From Saccharothrix ecbatanensis (GTDB lineage: Bacteria > Actinomycetota > Actinomycetes > Mycobacteriales > Pseudonocardiaceae), in NCBI RefSeq assembly GCF_014205015.1, contig NZ_JACHMO010000001.1:1550001-1614000 (forward strand): 64,000 nucleotides of DNA. Direction: 5' to 3'. Below are positions 38,940 through 47,406 of the stretch, piece by piece; positions within the stretch are counted from its first letter, which is position 1; every line of letters starts with the position of its first letter. Position numbers and translations under genes: made by a program. The notes below the pieces were generated by a model. The model searched no databases, was not told the origin of the DNA, and worked only from the letters and a program-made list of their open reading frames with translations.

Positions 38940-39257
38940 CATGATCCGCCGCACTTGTGTGGATCGGCGTGGTCATGCGACGTGCTGATCGCCTCCTGAC
39001 TTCTCATCGGGTCGCTCGACCAGGACGCCGCGTTCGAAGGTCGCGCCGGCGCGGACGAGGGCGACCAGGTGGGGTGCGTTGGCCGCTCGCCACCGGTGCT
39101 GGGCGGACTCGATCAGCTTGAACGCCATAGCCAGGCCTGCCGCGCGGGATCCGGGGCCCTTGGTGACCTTCCGCCGCAACCGCACGGTCGCGACGGTCGA
39201 CTCGATCGGGTTCGTGGTCCGCAGGTGCACCCAGTGCTCGGCCGGGTAGTTGTAGAA
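38940..39257 (-). mobile_element. IS256-family (Mutator) transposase C-terminal remnant
   Basis: The reading frame FYNYPAEHWVHLRTTNPIESTVATVRLRRKVTKGPGSRAAGLAMAFKLIESAQHRWRAANAPHLVALVRAGATFERG is the C-terminal quarter (about 95 of about 410 residues) of an IS256-type transposase, ending at 38973. Beyond the stop a GATCCACACAAGT stretch resembles the right end of such elements. The left part is gone and the frame is fused directly to a TPR gene at 39257/39258. The element cannot move by itself. Confidence 0.8.
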
Positions 39258-39655
39258 CTCCGCCGCCGTGTCAGGCAGCAACGCCTGGGCTTGGGATGCA
39301 TGATCACGCGCCGCGCCGAAGTCATGACGAGCATTCGCCAACGCCCCCAACCCGACCAAAGCGAACCCGTTCCCGGAAGGCTGGTGCTTCAACGACGAGT
39401 CCAGCGCACCCCGTGCCTTCTCGTAGTACGACGCATCACCGGTGATCCGCGTCTGCTCGACGTAAGCCGAACCCAGCGCGGCCCACGCCCCGGCGTCCGG
39501 CGCAGCTTGTCCTGCAACGCGGACACGGTCCGGTGCGACGCGACCTCCACCACCGGGCCGACCGGTTGATCCTCCGAAGTGGACAGTGAGGACACCGCCG
39601 TGACGAGCAGGGCGACACCGCCCACGACGGAGGTGACGGCGATGAGACGGAGCAT
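39258..39655 (-). pseudogene. Truncated, frameshifted tetratricopeptide-repeat protein
   Basis: Begins with MLRLIAVTSVVGGVALLVTAV, a membrane anchor, and continues through VASHRTVSALQDKLRRTP. Then the frame changes near 39500, and AGAWAALGSAYVEQTRITGDASYYEKARGALDSSL ... GFALVGLGALANARHDFGAARDHASQAQALLPDTAAE gives two or three TPR units. The end is cut by the IS256 fragment. Both a one-base shift and a truncation make it non-functional. Confidence 0.8.
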
Positions 39656-39748
39656 GGCGACCTCCAAGGCTCCAAGGCTCCAGAGCTCCATGGCTCCAGG
39701 GAGAAACCCCCGTTCGGAGGGAGGGGTGCCCTCCGAACGGGGGGCGGA

Positions 39749-40565
39749 CTACTCGGTCGGGGAGTCCTGCTGGGCGCGGTGGCGCAACACCCACGCACCG
39801 GCGCCGATCAGCAGGATGGCGAGTAGTCCGCTCAACAGGGGCGCGGTCGGAATCCCGCCGCCGCCCGCTGTCGGCTTGATCGCGACCTCCGCCCCACCGG
39901 CGTTGACCGCGGTGTTGTTGGGCAGCGCCACGTACGGGAACTTCTTCTCGAACGCGTTCTCGTTCGCGTCGACCTTGTCACCGGCGGCCGGCGCCTCGAC
40001 CACGCCGTTCACCGCCGCGCCCTCCAGCGCCTGCAACCCGATGTCCAGCACGTCGTCCGACAGCCTGCGGCCGTTCGGGAAGCCCAGGTTGTCCTGGGCC
40101 AGCACGCCGAGCCGGTTCGGGTCGGCGGCCGGCGCCACGGATATGTTCAGCCGCAACTGCTCGGAGGGCACGAACTTCCGCACGTCCACTTCCGCGTTGT
40201 CGACCTGCGAGTTCAGGTCGGCCTTGATCGGTCCGCCGAGCTTCGTGGTGATGCCGGTCAGGAAGATCTCCACCAGGTCGTCCCGCCGTCCCTTGGGTTC
40301 CCCAGCCGGGAGACCTGCACCCAGTCGCCGTGCGCGGCGAGAAGGTCGCGATCAGCGTCACGGTGTCCGGGTGGTCGGGGCTCACGAACGCGTAGACGTC
40401 GGTGTTGTCGACCGCCGCGTCGCCCGCGATCAGCGGCGCCTCGCGGTGGCTCGACGCGCCCGCACCGGACACGCCGAACAGGCCGGTGGCCAGGGCCGTG
40501 GCGCCGACCGCGGCCAACGCGCCGGCCACCCGGGTGGCGCGGCGGCTGGTGAGCGGTGTGGACAT
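39749..40565 (-). pseudogene. Internally deleted DUF4331 protein gene
   Basis: The start is intact: signal peptide (MSTPLTSRRATRVAGALAAVGATALATG) and SSHREAPLIAGDAAVDNTDVYAFVSPDHPDTVTLIATFSP, the DUF4331 N-terminus. Near 40340 the sequence jumps into DWVQVSRLGNP in another frame, and near 40290 into DLVEIFLTGITTKLGGPIKADLNSQ in a third frame. It then reads to a C-terminal membrane anchor (LLSGLLAILLIGAGAWVL). About 200 residues of the usual protein are missing in two deletions. AAGGGA precedes the start, so the promoter side is intact. Confidence 0.8.
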
Positions 40566-40761
40566 GCTCGATCCCTTCATGGGGTGCGCGGGCTGACATG
40601 AGGCAATTCGTCCCGCGGGCACGTCCGGTTCAGAAGGTAGGGGTTCCAGGGCTTCCGGTGAGTGGAAGTTCCCGTTGACCCGTGTCGAGCGCGCTCAATA
40701 GCGTTCGCCGTCGTTCGCCGCACTGGATCGGCGGTTCGGACCGCGCACAACGGGAGGTCGG

Positions 40762-41559
40762 ATGGCCGCCATCGCACCCCTCGCGGACGCCGTGGCACAC
40801 GTCGTGCGTGACGGCGACACCGTGGCTTTCGAGGGGTTCACGCACCTGATCCCGTTCGCGGCGGGGCACGAGGTGATCCGGCAGGGCAGGCGCGACCTGA
40901 CCCTGGTCCGGATGACCCCGGACGTGCTGTACGACCAGCTCATCGGGGCCGGCTGCGCACGGAAGCTGGTGTTCTCCTGGGGCGGCAACCCGGGCGTCGG
41001 CTCGCTGCACCGGTTCCGTGACGCGGTCCAGCACGGTTGGCCAAGGCCGCTGGAACTGGAGGAGCACAGCCACGCGGGCATGGCGAACCGGTACGTGGCG
41101 GCGGCGTCCGGGCTGCCGTTCGCGGTGCTGCGCGGCTACACCGGCACCGACCTGCCCGCCCAGACGGCCAACATCTCGTCGGTGACGTGCCCGTTCACGG
41201 GTGAGGTGCTGACCGCCGTCGCCGCGTTGCGCCTGGACGCCGCGGTGGTGCACGCGCAGCGGGCCGACCGGCACGGCAACGTGCAGCTGTGGGGGATCAC
41301 CGGCGTGCAGAAGGAGGCCGTGCTGGCGGCTTCGCGTTCGCTGGTCACGGTCGAGGAGATCGTGGACGAGCTGGAGCCGCGGCCGGGCGCGGTGGTGCTG
41401 CCGTCGTGGGTGGTGGACTACGTGTCCGTGGCGCCGGGCGGGGCGCACCCGTCCTACGCGCACGACTACTCCGTGCGGGACAACGACTTCTACCAGGCGT
41501 GGGACGAGATCAGCCGCGATCGGGACCGGTTCGCGCAGTGGTTGGAGGGTGTCGCGTGA
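40762..41559 (+). CDS. pcaI: 3-oxoadipate CoA-transferase subunit A
   Basis: 265 residues of CoA-transferase family I, alpha type: DGDTVAFEGFTHLIPFAAGHEVIRQGRRDLTLVRMTPDVLYDQLI, and GGNPGVGSLHRFRDAV. With PcaJ it transfers CoA from succinyl-CoA to 3-oxoadipate, the penultimate step of the beta-ketoadipate pathway. The next gene starts inside its stop (GTGA), so the two subunits are made together. First gene of the pca operon; no dedicated regulator gene is adjacent. Confidence 0.9.
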   Translation: MAAIAPLADAVAHVVRDGDTVAFEGFTHLIPFAAGHEVIRQGRRDLTLVRMTPDVLYDQLIGAGCARKLVFSWGGNPGVGSLHRFRDAVQHGWPRPLELEEHSHAGMANRYVAAASGLPFAVLRGYTGTDLPAQTANISSVTCPFTGEVLTAVAALRLDAAVVHAQRADRHGNVQLWGITGVQKEAVLAASRSLVTVEEIVDELEPRPGAVVLPSWVVDYVSVAPGGAHPSYAHDYSVRDNDFYQAWDEISRDRDRFAQWLEGVA

Positions 41560-42317
41560 GCGGTTACACGGCTGGCGGTTACACGTCCGACGAGATGATG
41601 ACCGTCGCGGCGGCGCGGGCGTTGCGTGACGGCGCGGTGTGCTTCGTCGGCATCGGCCTGCCCAGCACCGCGGCCAACCTGGCCCGCCGCACGCACGCGG
41701 AGAACCTGGTGCTGGTGTACGAATCCGGCACGATCGGCGCGAAACCGGACCGGTTGCCGCTGTCCATCGGCGACGGCGTGCTGGCCGACACGGCGGTCAG
41801 CGTGGTGGGCGTGCCGGAGATCTTCAACTACTGGTTGCAGCCCGGCCGGATCGACGTCGGCTTCCTCGGCGCGGCCCAGCTCGACCGGTTCGGCAACATC
41901 AACACCACGGTCATCGGCGGCGACTACCGCAACCCCGGCGTCCGGCTGCCGGGAGCGGGTGGCGCGCCGGAGATCGCCGCGTCCTGCCGCGAGGTCGTCG
42001 TGGTGGTGCGGCAGACCAAGCGGGCGTTCGTCGAACGGGTCGACTTCGTGACGTCGTTCGGCTTCGGGTCCGGGCCGGGGGAGCGGGAGGAGCTGGGCCT
42101 GACCGGTGCGGGTCCTCAGCTCGTGATCACCGACCTGGGCGTGCTGCGGCCCGACCCCCGGACCTGCGAGCTGGTGCTCACGCGGCTGCACCCCGGTGTC
42201 GACCCGGCGACCGTGCGTGAGCGGACCGGGTGGGACCTGAAGTTCGCCGACGACCTGGGCCGCACCGAGCCGCCGACCGAGCGTGAACTCGCCGTGCTGC
42301 GCGAGCTGACCCGCTAG
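41556..42317 (+). CDS. pcaJ: 3-oxoadipate CoA-transferase subunit B
   Basis: 253 residues, beta subunit of the CoA-transferase. The active-site glutamate lies in VLVYESGTIGAKPDRLPLSIGD, followed by NYWLQPGRIDVGFLGAAQLDRFGNINTTVIG. GTG at 41556 overlaps the pcaI stop by four bases. Together with PcaI it makes 3-oxoadipyl-CoA; the thiolase (PcaF) needed to finish the pathway is not in this window. Confidence 0.9.
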   Translation: MSGYTAGGYTSDEMMTVAAARALRDGAVCFVGIGLPSTAANLARRTHAENLVLVYESGTIGAKPDRLPLSIGDGVLADTAVSVVGVPEIFNYWLQPGRIDVGFLGAAQLDRFGNINTTVIGGDYRNPGVRLPGAGGAPEIAASCREVVVVVRQTKRAFVERVDFVTSFGFGSGPGEREELGLTGAGPQLVITDLGVLRPDPRTCELVLTRLHPGVDPATVRERTGWDLKFADDLGRTEPPTERELAVLRELTR

Positions 42318-42351
42318 ACAATCCCTTCGGCACGACGAACAGGAGACCCCG

Positions 42352-43059
42352 GTGCCGACCTATCGGCAAGACACCGCGTCGCACCCACCGGTGCGGTTCC
42401 CCGAATACCGGTCCAACGTGCCCCGCGCGCCGCACCGGCCGTTCGTGCTGCTGCCGCAGCGGCTGGGCGAGATCACCGGCCCGCTGCTCGGCGAGGGACG
42501 CGTCGGCCCGAACGACAACGACCTGACCCTCGGCCACGACGGCGAGCCGCAGGGCCAGCGGATCATCGTGTCCGGCCGGGTGCTGGACGGTGACGGGCGG
42601 CCGGTCGCGGGCACGTTGGTAGAGGCGTGGCAGGCCAACGCGGCCGGCCGGTACCGGCACGACGCCGACCGCCACCCCGCGCCGCTCGACCCGAACTTCA
42701 CCGGCGTCGGCCGCACGATCACCGACGCGGACGGCCGCTACTCGTTCACCACCATCCACCCCGGCGCGTACCCGTGGCGCAACCACGACAACGCCTGGCG
42801 GCCCGCGCACATCCACTTCTCGCTGTTCGGGACCGCGTTCACCCAGCGGTTGATCACCCAGATGTACTTCCCCGGCGACCCGCTGTTCGCCCAGGACCCG
42901 ATCTTCAACTCGGTCCGCGACCCCAAGGCCCGGGAAGCGATGGTGGCCCGGTTCGACCTGGACACCACCGTGTCCGAGTGGGCGCTCGGCTACCAGTGGG
43001 ACATCGTGCTGCGGGGCAAGAACCCCACGCCGCTTGAAGAGGAGGACGACGATGAGTGA
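42352..43059 (+). CDS. pcaH: Protocatechuate 3,4-dioxygenase beta subunit
   Basis: 235 residues. The non-haem iron(III) ligands are visible: Tyr in NAAGRYRHDADRH, Tyr in GAYPWRNHDNAWRPAHIHFSLFG, and the two His of PAHIHF. The N-terminal YRQDTASHPPVRFPEYRSNVPRAPHRP is typical of PcaH. With PcaG it cleaves protocatechuate between the hydroxyls to 3-carboxy-cis,cis-muconate. AGGAG precedes the GTG; eight bases overlap pcaG. Confidence 0.95.
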   Translation: MPTYRQDTASHPPVRFPEYRSNVPRAPHRPFVLLPQRLGEITGPLLGEGRVGPNDNDLTLGHDGEPQGQRIIVSGRVLDGDGRPVAGTLVEAWQANAAGRYRHDADRHPAPLDPNFTGVGRTITDADGRYSFTTIHPGAYPWRNHDNAWRPAHIHFSLFGTAFTQRLITQMYFPGDPLFAQDPIFNSVRDPKAREAMVARFDLDTTVSEWALGYQWDIVLRGKNPTPLEEEDDDE

Positions 43060-43627
43060 ACTTCAGGTGAAGCCTCTTCAGACGACGCCGTCGCAGACCG
43101 TCGGCCCGTTCTTCTCGTTCGGCCTGGTGTGGGAGGACGGACCGTACGTCGTTCCCGAAGGCACGCCCGGCGCGTTCCGCATCGAAGGCACGGTGTTCGA
43201 CGGCGCGGGCGTGCCGGTGCCGGACGCGGTGATCGAGACCTGGCAGGCCGACCAGGACGGCCGGTTCGACCACCCCGACGACCCGCGCGGACCGGTGCGC
43301 TGGAAGGATTTCCGCGGCTTCGGGCGCAGTGCCACCGACCCCGTGGGCGGGTATTCGCTGCTGACCGTCAAGCCCGGTCCACTGCCGGTGATCGGCGGCG
43401 GACTGGAGGCACCCCACCTCAACGTGTCCGTGTTCAGCCGGGGCATGCTGGTGCGACTGGTCACCCGCATCTACTTCCCCGACGAGGAGGCCAACACCGC
43501 GGACCCGGTCCTGACCTCGATCGACCCCGCCAGGCGGGCCACGCTCGTCGCCGAGAGCGCTCCGCACGGCTACCGCTTCGACATCCACCTGCAAGGGGAG
43601 CATGAAACCGTCTTCTTCGACCTCTGA
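43052..43627 (+). CDS. pcaG: Protocatechuate 3,4-dioxygenase alpha subunit
   Basis: 191 residues: TPSQTVGPFFSFGLVWEDGPYVV, VIETWQADQDGRFDHPDD, and LNVSVFSRGMLVRLVTRIYFPDE, all typical of the PcaG alpha subunit, which lacks the iron ligands. ATG at 43052 lies inside the pcaH stop region (ATGAGTGA) with GAGGAGG upstream; an earlier start at 43034 would only lengthen the overlap. It forms the ring-cleaving dioxygenase with PcaH. Confidence 0.93.
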   Translation: MSELQVKPLQTTPSQTVGPFFSFGLVWEDGPYVVPEGTPGAFRIEGTVFDGAGVPVPDAVIETWQADQDGRFDHPDDPRGPVRWKDFRGFGRSATDPVGGYSLLTVKPGPLPVIGGGLEAPHLNVSVFSRGMLVRLVTRIYFPDEEANTADPVLTSIDPARRATLVAESAPHGYRFDIHLQGEHETVFFDL

Positions 43628-44981
43628 GCACGGCGGCCGGTCGCCCGGCGGCGCCGCCCGCTCGCTCTGGGGCACGCTGTTCACCGATCCGGACGTCGAG
43701 GCCGAGACCTCCGACCGGGCGTGGCTGCGCGCCATGCTGGACTTCGAGCGCGCCCTGGCCATCGTGCAGGCCAGGGCGGGCATCGTGACCGAGGAGGCCG
43801 CCCGGATGGTGGTCACGGCCATCGACGTCGGGCACTACGACCCGGTGGCCCTCGGCGAGGGCGCGCTCACGTCCGGCACGCCCGTGGTGCCGCTGGTCCG
43901 GGCGATCGGCGCGCACGTCACCGCCGAGGGGCGTGCGGCCGTGCACAACGGCGCGACCAGCCAGGACGTGCTGGACACGGCGTTGTCGCTGGTCGCCTAC
44001 CGGGCGCTCGGGCCGGTCCTGGACGGGCTGCGCGGCGTCGCGGCCGAGTGCGAACGGCTCGCCCGGCGGCACCGGGACACGTTGATCGCCGGCCGCACGT
44101 TGGCGCAGCACGCGCTGCCGACCACGTTCGGGCTGAAGTGCGCCGGGTGGCTGGTCGCGGTGGACGAGGCCGAAGCCGTGCTGGCGCGGGTGCGCACGCA
44201 CCGGTTGGCGGTGCAGTTCGGTGGCGCTGCCGGGACGTTGGCCGCGGTGCCCTCGGGTGGCGACCTGACCGGTCAGTTGGCCGCCGAACTGGGACTGGCC
44301 GCGCCGTTGATCCCGTGGCACACCAACCGGACGAGGGTCGCGGAGCTGGCGTGCGCGCTGGGTGAGGCGTCCGGCGTGCTGGCCAAGATCGCGCAGGACG
44401 TGGTGCTGCTGGCGCAGACCGAGGTCGCGGAGGTGGCGGAGGCGGACGGTGGCACGTCGTCCGCCATGCCGCACAAACACAATCCGGTGCGTGCGGTGCT
44501 GGTGACGGCGTGCACGCGCCGGGTGCCGGGGCTGGTGTCCACGGTGCTGTCGGCGATGGCTCAGGAGCACGAGCGCGCGGCGGGGGCGTGGCACAGCGAG
44601 TGGCAGACCGTGACCGAGTTGCTGCGGCTGGTCGGCGGGGCGGTGCGCGGGACGCGTGAGCTGTTGTCCCGGCTCGTGGTCGATGCCGGGCGGATGCGCC
44701 GCAACCTGGACCTGACCGGTGGGCTGCTGATGGCCGAGAACGTGGCCGTGCGGCTGACCGGGCGTATCGGGCGGTCCGAGGCGCAGGACCTGGTGGCGGA
44801 GGTGTGCCGGACGGCGGTGGCGTCCGGTCAGCCGTTGCGCGCCGCGTTGCTGGCGGACCTGCGGATCGGGTTGTCGGAGCAGGAGATCGACGACGCGCTG
44901 GACCCGGCCGGGTACGTCGGCAGCGCGGGGGAGTTCGTGGACCGCGCCCTCGCGGCGCATCGGGGAAGGGGGCGGCCGTGA
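43602..44981 (+). CDS. pcaB: 3-carboxy-cis,cis-muconate cycloisomerase
   Basis: 459 residues of the fumarase/argininosuccinate lyase superfamily: TSQDVLDTALSL, and the signature GGTSSAMPHKHNPVRAVLV containing the conserved SxxMPxKxN loop. It lactonises 3-carboxymuconate to 4-carboxymuconolactone. The start lies 26 bases inside pcaG. Its stop overlaps the GTG of pcaD. An N-terminal extension of about 20 residues is Ser/Gly-rich, so a later start is possible. Confidence 0.93.
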   Translation: MKPSSSTSEHGGRSPGGAARSLWGTLFTDPDVEAETSDRAWLRAMLDFERALAIVQARAGIVTEEAARMVVTAIDVGHYDPVALGEGALTSGTPVVPLVRAIGAHVTAEGRAAVHNGATSQDVLDTALSLVAYRALGPVLDGLRGVAAECERLARRHRDTLIAGRTLAQHALPTTFGLKCAGWLVAVDEAEAVLARVRTHRLAVQFGGAAGTLAAVPSGGDLTGQLAAELGLAAPLIPWHTNRTRVAELACALGEASGVLAKIAQDVVLLAQTEVAEVAEADGGTSSAMPHKHNPVRAVLVTACTRRVPGLVSTVLSAMAQEHERAAGAWHSEWQTVTELLRLVGGAVRGTRELLSRLVVDAGRMRRNLDLTGGLLMAENVAVRLTGRIGRSEAQDLVAEVCRTAVASGQPLRAALLADLRIGLSEQEIDDALDPAGYVGSAGEFVDRALAAHRGRGRP

Positions 44982-45727
44982 AGCCGTACTACGAGTTGAG
45001 CGGGCCTTCGGACGCGCCGGTGGTCGTCCTGGGGAACTCGCTCGGCACCACGACGGCGTTGTGGGAGCGCCAGTTGCCGGTGCTGCACCAGCGTTTCCGG
45101 GTGTTGCGCTACGACCACCGCGGTCACGGGGGCAGTCCGGCCCCGGCGGGTCCGTACCGGATCGACGACCTCGCCGACGACGTGCTGGAGCTGTTGGACG
45201 CGCTGGGGTTGGCGAGGGTGTCGTACTGCGGGGTGTCGATGGGCGGGATGGTCGGCATGTGGCTGGCCGGGCACGCGCCGGAGCGCATCGAGCGGTTGGT
45301 GTTGTGCTGCACGGCGGCTACGTTCGACAGTTTTCAGCCGTGGGTGGACCGGGCTGCGGCCGTGCGTTCTTCCGGGACCGGGTCGATCGCACCTGCCGCC
45401 GTCGGCCGGTGGTTCACTCCGGAGTTCCGTGAGCGGTCGCCCGAGGTGGTGGCCTCCTTCGAGGCCGGTCTGTCCGAAGTGGATGACGAAGGGTACGCGG
45501 CTTGCTGTGACGCGTTGGCGGCACTGGACTTGAGGTCGGTGCTGCCCGCGATCGAAGCGCCGACCGTGGTGATTTCGGGGGAGGACGACCAGGCCACGCC
45601 GATGGAGTGCGGGCGCCTCATCGCCGAGGCGATACCGGGTGCTGCTTATCGGGTGGTTCCGGGGGCGCACTTGGCGAACGTCGAGTCGCACGAAGAGGTC
45701 TCGGCGATCCTGGAGGCGCACCTGTGA
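44978..45727 (+). CDS. pcaD: 3-oxoadipate enol-lactonase
   Basis: 249-residue alpha/beta hydrolase: VVLGNSLGTTTALWERQLPVL, RYDHRGHGGSPAP, nucleophile elbow GVSMGGMVGMWLA, Asp in SGEDDQATP, His in PGAHLANVESHEE. It hydrolyses 3-oxoadipate enol-lactone to 3-oxoadipate. The GTGA overlap with pcaB and with pcaC shows it is a separate gene here, not the fused PcaL form (PcaD-PcaC) found in many actinomycetes. Confidence 0.93.
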   Translation: MKPYYELSGPSDAPVVVLGNSLGTTTALWERQLPVLHQRFRVLRYDHRGHGGSPAPAGPYRIDDLADDVLELLDALGLARVSYCGVSMGGMVGMWLAGHAPERIERLVLCCTAATFDSFQPWVDRAAAVRSSGTGSIAPAAVGRWFTPEFRERSPEVVASFEAGLSEVDDEGYAACCDALAALDLRSVLPAIEAPTVVISGEDDQATPMECGRLIAEAIPGAAYRVVPGAHLANVESHEEVSAILEAHL

Positions 45728-46122
45728 GCTCCGACTGCGACTGCGACTGCGACTCCGACTCCGACTCCGACGAGGGTATGCGGGTGCGGCGGGAAGTGCT
45801 CGGTGATGAGCACGTGGACCGGGCGGTGGCGGGGACCGACGCGTTCACGGCGGATTTCCAGGACTTCATCACCCGGTACGCGTGGGGTGAGGTGTGGGCG
45901 CGTCCGGGTTTGGACCGACGGGTGCGGTCGTGCATCACGTTGGCCATGCTGGCGGCGCTCGGGCATGAGCAGGAGTTGGCGATGCACGTGCGCGCGGCGT
46001 TGCGGAACGGGCTGACGGCGGACGAGATCAAGGAAGTGCTGTTGCAGGTGGGGGTCTACGCGGGAGTGCCGGCGGCGAACCGGGCTTTCGCCGTGGCCCA
46101 ACCGATCCTGAACAGCGCTTAG
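45724..46122 (+). CDS. pcaC: 4-carboxymuconolactone decarboxylase
   Basis: 132 residues, carboxymuconolactone decarboxylase fold: GMRVRREVLGDEHVDRAVAGTDAFTADFQDFITRYAWGEVWARPGLDRRVRSCITLAMLAALG and EIKEVLLQVGVYAGVPAANRAF. It decarboxylates 4-carboxymuconolactone to the enol-lactone. GTG at 45724 is coupled to the pcaD stop and gives an unusual Asp-Cys/Asp-Ser repeat at residues 4-16; ATG at 45778 would remove it. Last gene of the operon; a terminator follows. Confidence 0.9.
   Translation: MSSDCDCDCDSDSDSDEGMRVRREVLGDEHVDRAVAGTDAFTADFQDFITRYAWGEVWARPGLDRRVRSCITLAMLAALGHEQELAMHVRAALRNGLTADEIKEVLLQVGVYAGVPAANRAFAVAQPILNSA
45733..45768 (+). repeat. Hexanucleotide repeat at the pcaD/pcaC junction
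   Basis: Three GACTGC units followed by three GACTCC units, in frame with pcaC, encode DCDCDCDSDSDS directly after the start codon. The region corresponds to the place where actinomycete PcaL proteins have their fusion linker. Confidence 0.75.
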
Positions 46123-46148
46123 CGCGACACGTGCTCTGGGTAGCGCTC

Positions 46149-46178
46149 AGCGCCGGTCTCCGTCTGGAGATCGGCGCT
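46149..46178 (+). terminator. Hairpin terminator of the pca operon
   Basis: 13-base arms with one mismatch (46149-46161 and 46166-46178) around a GTCT loop, 26 bases after the pcaC stop and before the convergent DUF3618 gene. Confidence 0.7.
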
Positions 46179-46210
46179 GGTTGCCGGGACGTGTCACCCG
46201 GCGGGTCGCG

Positions 46211-46978
46211 CTAGTACTGGTTCCTTGCTTCGTGCTTGACCTGCTGACCAGACTCACGGGCGTGGTCGGTCACCTCGTGGGCCGAACCCTTCGCCTGGTC
46301 CACGGTGGTCTGCTTGGCGTCCTGGGCCACCTGCTTCACCTGGCCCGTCGCCTCGCCGACCATGGTGCCCGCCTCGTCCTTCAGCTTCTGCGCGGACTCG
46401 GTGACGGCTTCCTTCACCGGCTCGATGGCGCCGCTCGCACGGTCGCCGAGCTCCCGGACGGCGTCCTGCTCGGCTCGGGTCGCCGGGATCAGGGTCGCCA
46501 CCAACGCACCTGCGCCGAACGCGATCAAACCCGCCGCCAGCGGGTTGCCGCGGGCCTGTTGGCGTGCCTGCTCGGGCGCCGTCTGGACGGCTTGGGCGGC
46601 GTGCTGTGCCTTGTCGCTCATCGTGGACGCAGCGTGCTGCGCCTTGTCACCGACGGTCGAGGCGGCGTCGTGCGCACGCCCTCCGACCGTGGACGCGGCG
46701 TCGTGGGCGCGGTCGCCCATGGTGGACGCGACGTCCCTCGTGCGCTCACCGGCGGTGGACGCCATGCCCGCCGCACGGTGCTGCATCGTGGAGGCGCTCT
46801 CCGGAACCGTGCCCATGACTCGCTCCTTCAAACTGCTCATGCCGTGCCGCACCCGGTCCACCCGGCGCTGGGCGATGTTGCGCGGCCTGGTGTGGTCGAC
46901 GATCCGGTTGGCGTCGGCGACCAGCTCGGCACGGGTCCGGTCGATGTCGTGCCTTATTTCGTCGGGTGACGTGCCCAT
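46211..46978 (-). CDS. DUF3618 protein with amphipathic repeats
   Basis: 255 residues. The N-terminus is DUF3618 (SPDEIRHDIDRTRAELVADANRI). Residues of about 75-145 are a run of 11-residue repeats of the type AASTVGDKAQH, as in LEA-like and apolipoprotein-like amphipathic helices. One hydrophobic segment follows (NPLAAGLIAFGAGALVATLI), then further charged helices with KDEAGTMVGEATGQVKQVAQDAKQ. It probably associates with the membrane and may stabilise the envelope under stress. AAGGAGGA six bases before the ATG. Last gene of a three-gene operon with overlaps. Confidence 0.75.
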   Translation of the reverse strand: MGTSPDEIRHDIDRTRAELVADANRIVDHTRPRNIAQRRVDRVRHGMSSLKERVMGTVPESASTMQHRAAGMASTAGERTRDVASTMGDRAHDAASTVGGRAHDAASTVGDKAQHAASTMSDKAQHAAQAVQTAPEQARQQARGNPLAAGLIAFGAGALVATLIPATRAEQDAVRELGDRASGAIEPVKEAVTESAQKLKDEAGTMVGEATGQVKQVAQDAKQTTVDQAKGSAHEVTDHARESGQQVKHEARNQY

Positions 46979-47406
46979 TCCGCGTCCTCCTTCAACGTTT
47001 CGACGGTGCGTTCCGGCTTGGGCGACACCTTGCGCAGCCGCGACCGACCGGCGGAGAACAAGATGGCCCCGGCGACGGCCCACAGGACCGCCACCACCAG
47101 CGTGGCCCAGCCCAAGCCTATGAACGACGCCAAAGCGAACACGAGCGCCAGGCTGAGCAGGACCGCGGTCATGTAGCCCGCGAACCCGGCCGCGCCCAGC
47201 ATCCCCGCCGCCTTGCCCGCCTTGCCGGCCTCCTGCCGGATCTCGGCCTTGGCGAGTTCGAGTTCCTGGCGCATCAACCGCGACAGGTCCTCGGTCAGCT
47301 CACCGACGAGTTCCCCGAGCGACGGCTCCTCGCCGGTCGGTGGCACCGCGGTCGCGCCCGCCTCGGGCATGCGCGTGTGCGGCACACGGGTCTCAGCGCT
47401 GGACAT
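46954..47406 (-). CDS. Holin-X-like (phage holin family) membrane protein
   Basis: 150 residues similar to the actinobacterial holin-X/YqjE-like family (PF07332): SLGELVGELTEDLSRLMRQELELAKAEIRQEAGKAGKAAGMLGAAGFAGYMTAVLLSLALVFALASFIGLGWATLVVAVLWAVAGAIL, that is a charged helix followed by two membrane helices. The family name does not mean lysis; these are housekeeping envelope proteins. It overlaps its neighbours by 25 and 14 bases, so it is translated together with them. Confidence 0.75.
   Translation of the reverse strand: MSSAETRVPHTRMPEAGATAVPPTGEEPSLGELVGELTEDLSRLMRQELELAKAEIRQEAGKAGKAAGMLGAAGFAGYMTAVLLSLALVFALASFIGLGWATLVVAVLWAVAGAILFSAGRSRLRKVSPKPERTVETLKEDAEWARHPTK

Noticed and set aside
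39660..39705. Degenerate GGCTCCAA repeats before the TPR pseudogene
   Set aside because: Only a few imperfect short copies; likely low-complexity sequence of a decaying region.
38973..39794. A single fused TPR-transposase protein
   Set aside because: The frame joins a frameshifted TPR fragment to the end of an IS256 transposase; the part before the TPR is out-of-frame Arg/Pro-rich sequence, so it is a chimera of two broken genes.
46954..47406. Prophage holin
   Set aside because: The holin-X-like family is chromosomal in actinomycetes, and there are no lysin or phage structural genes around.
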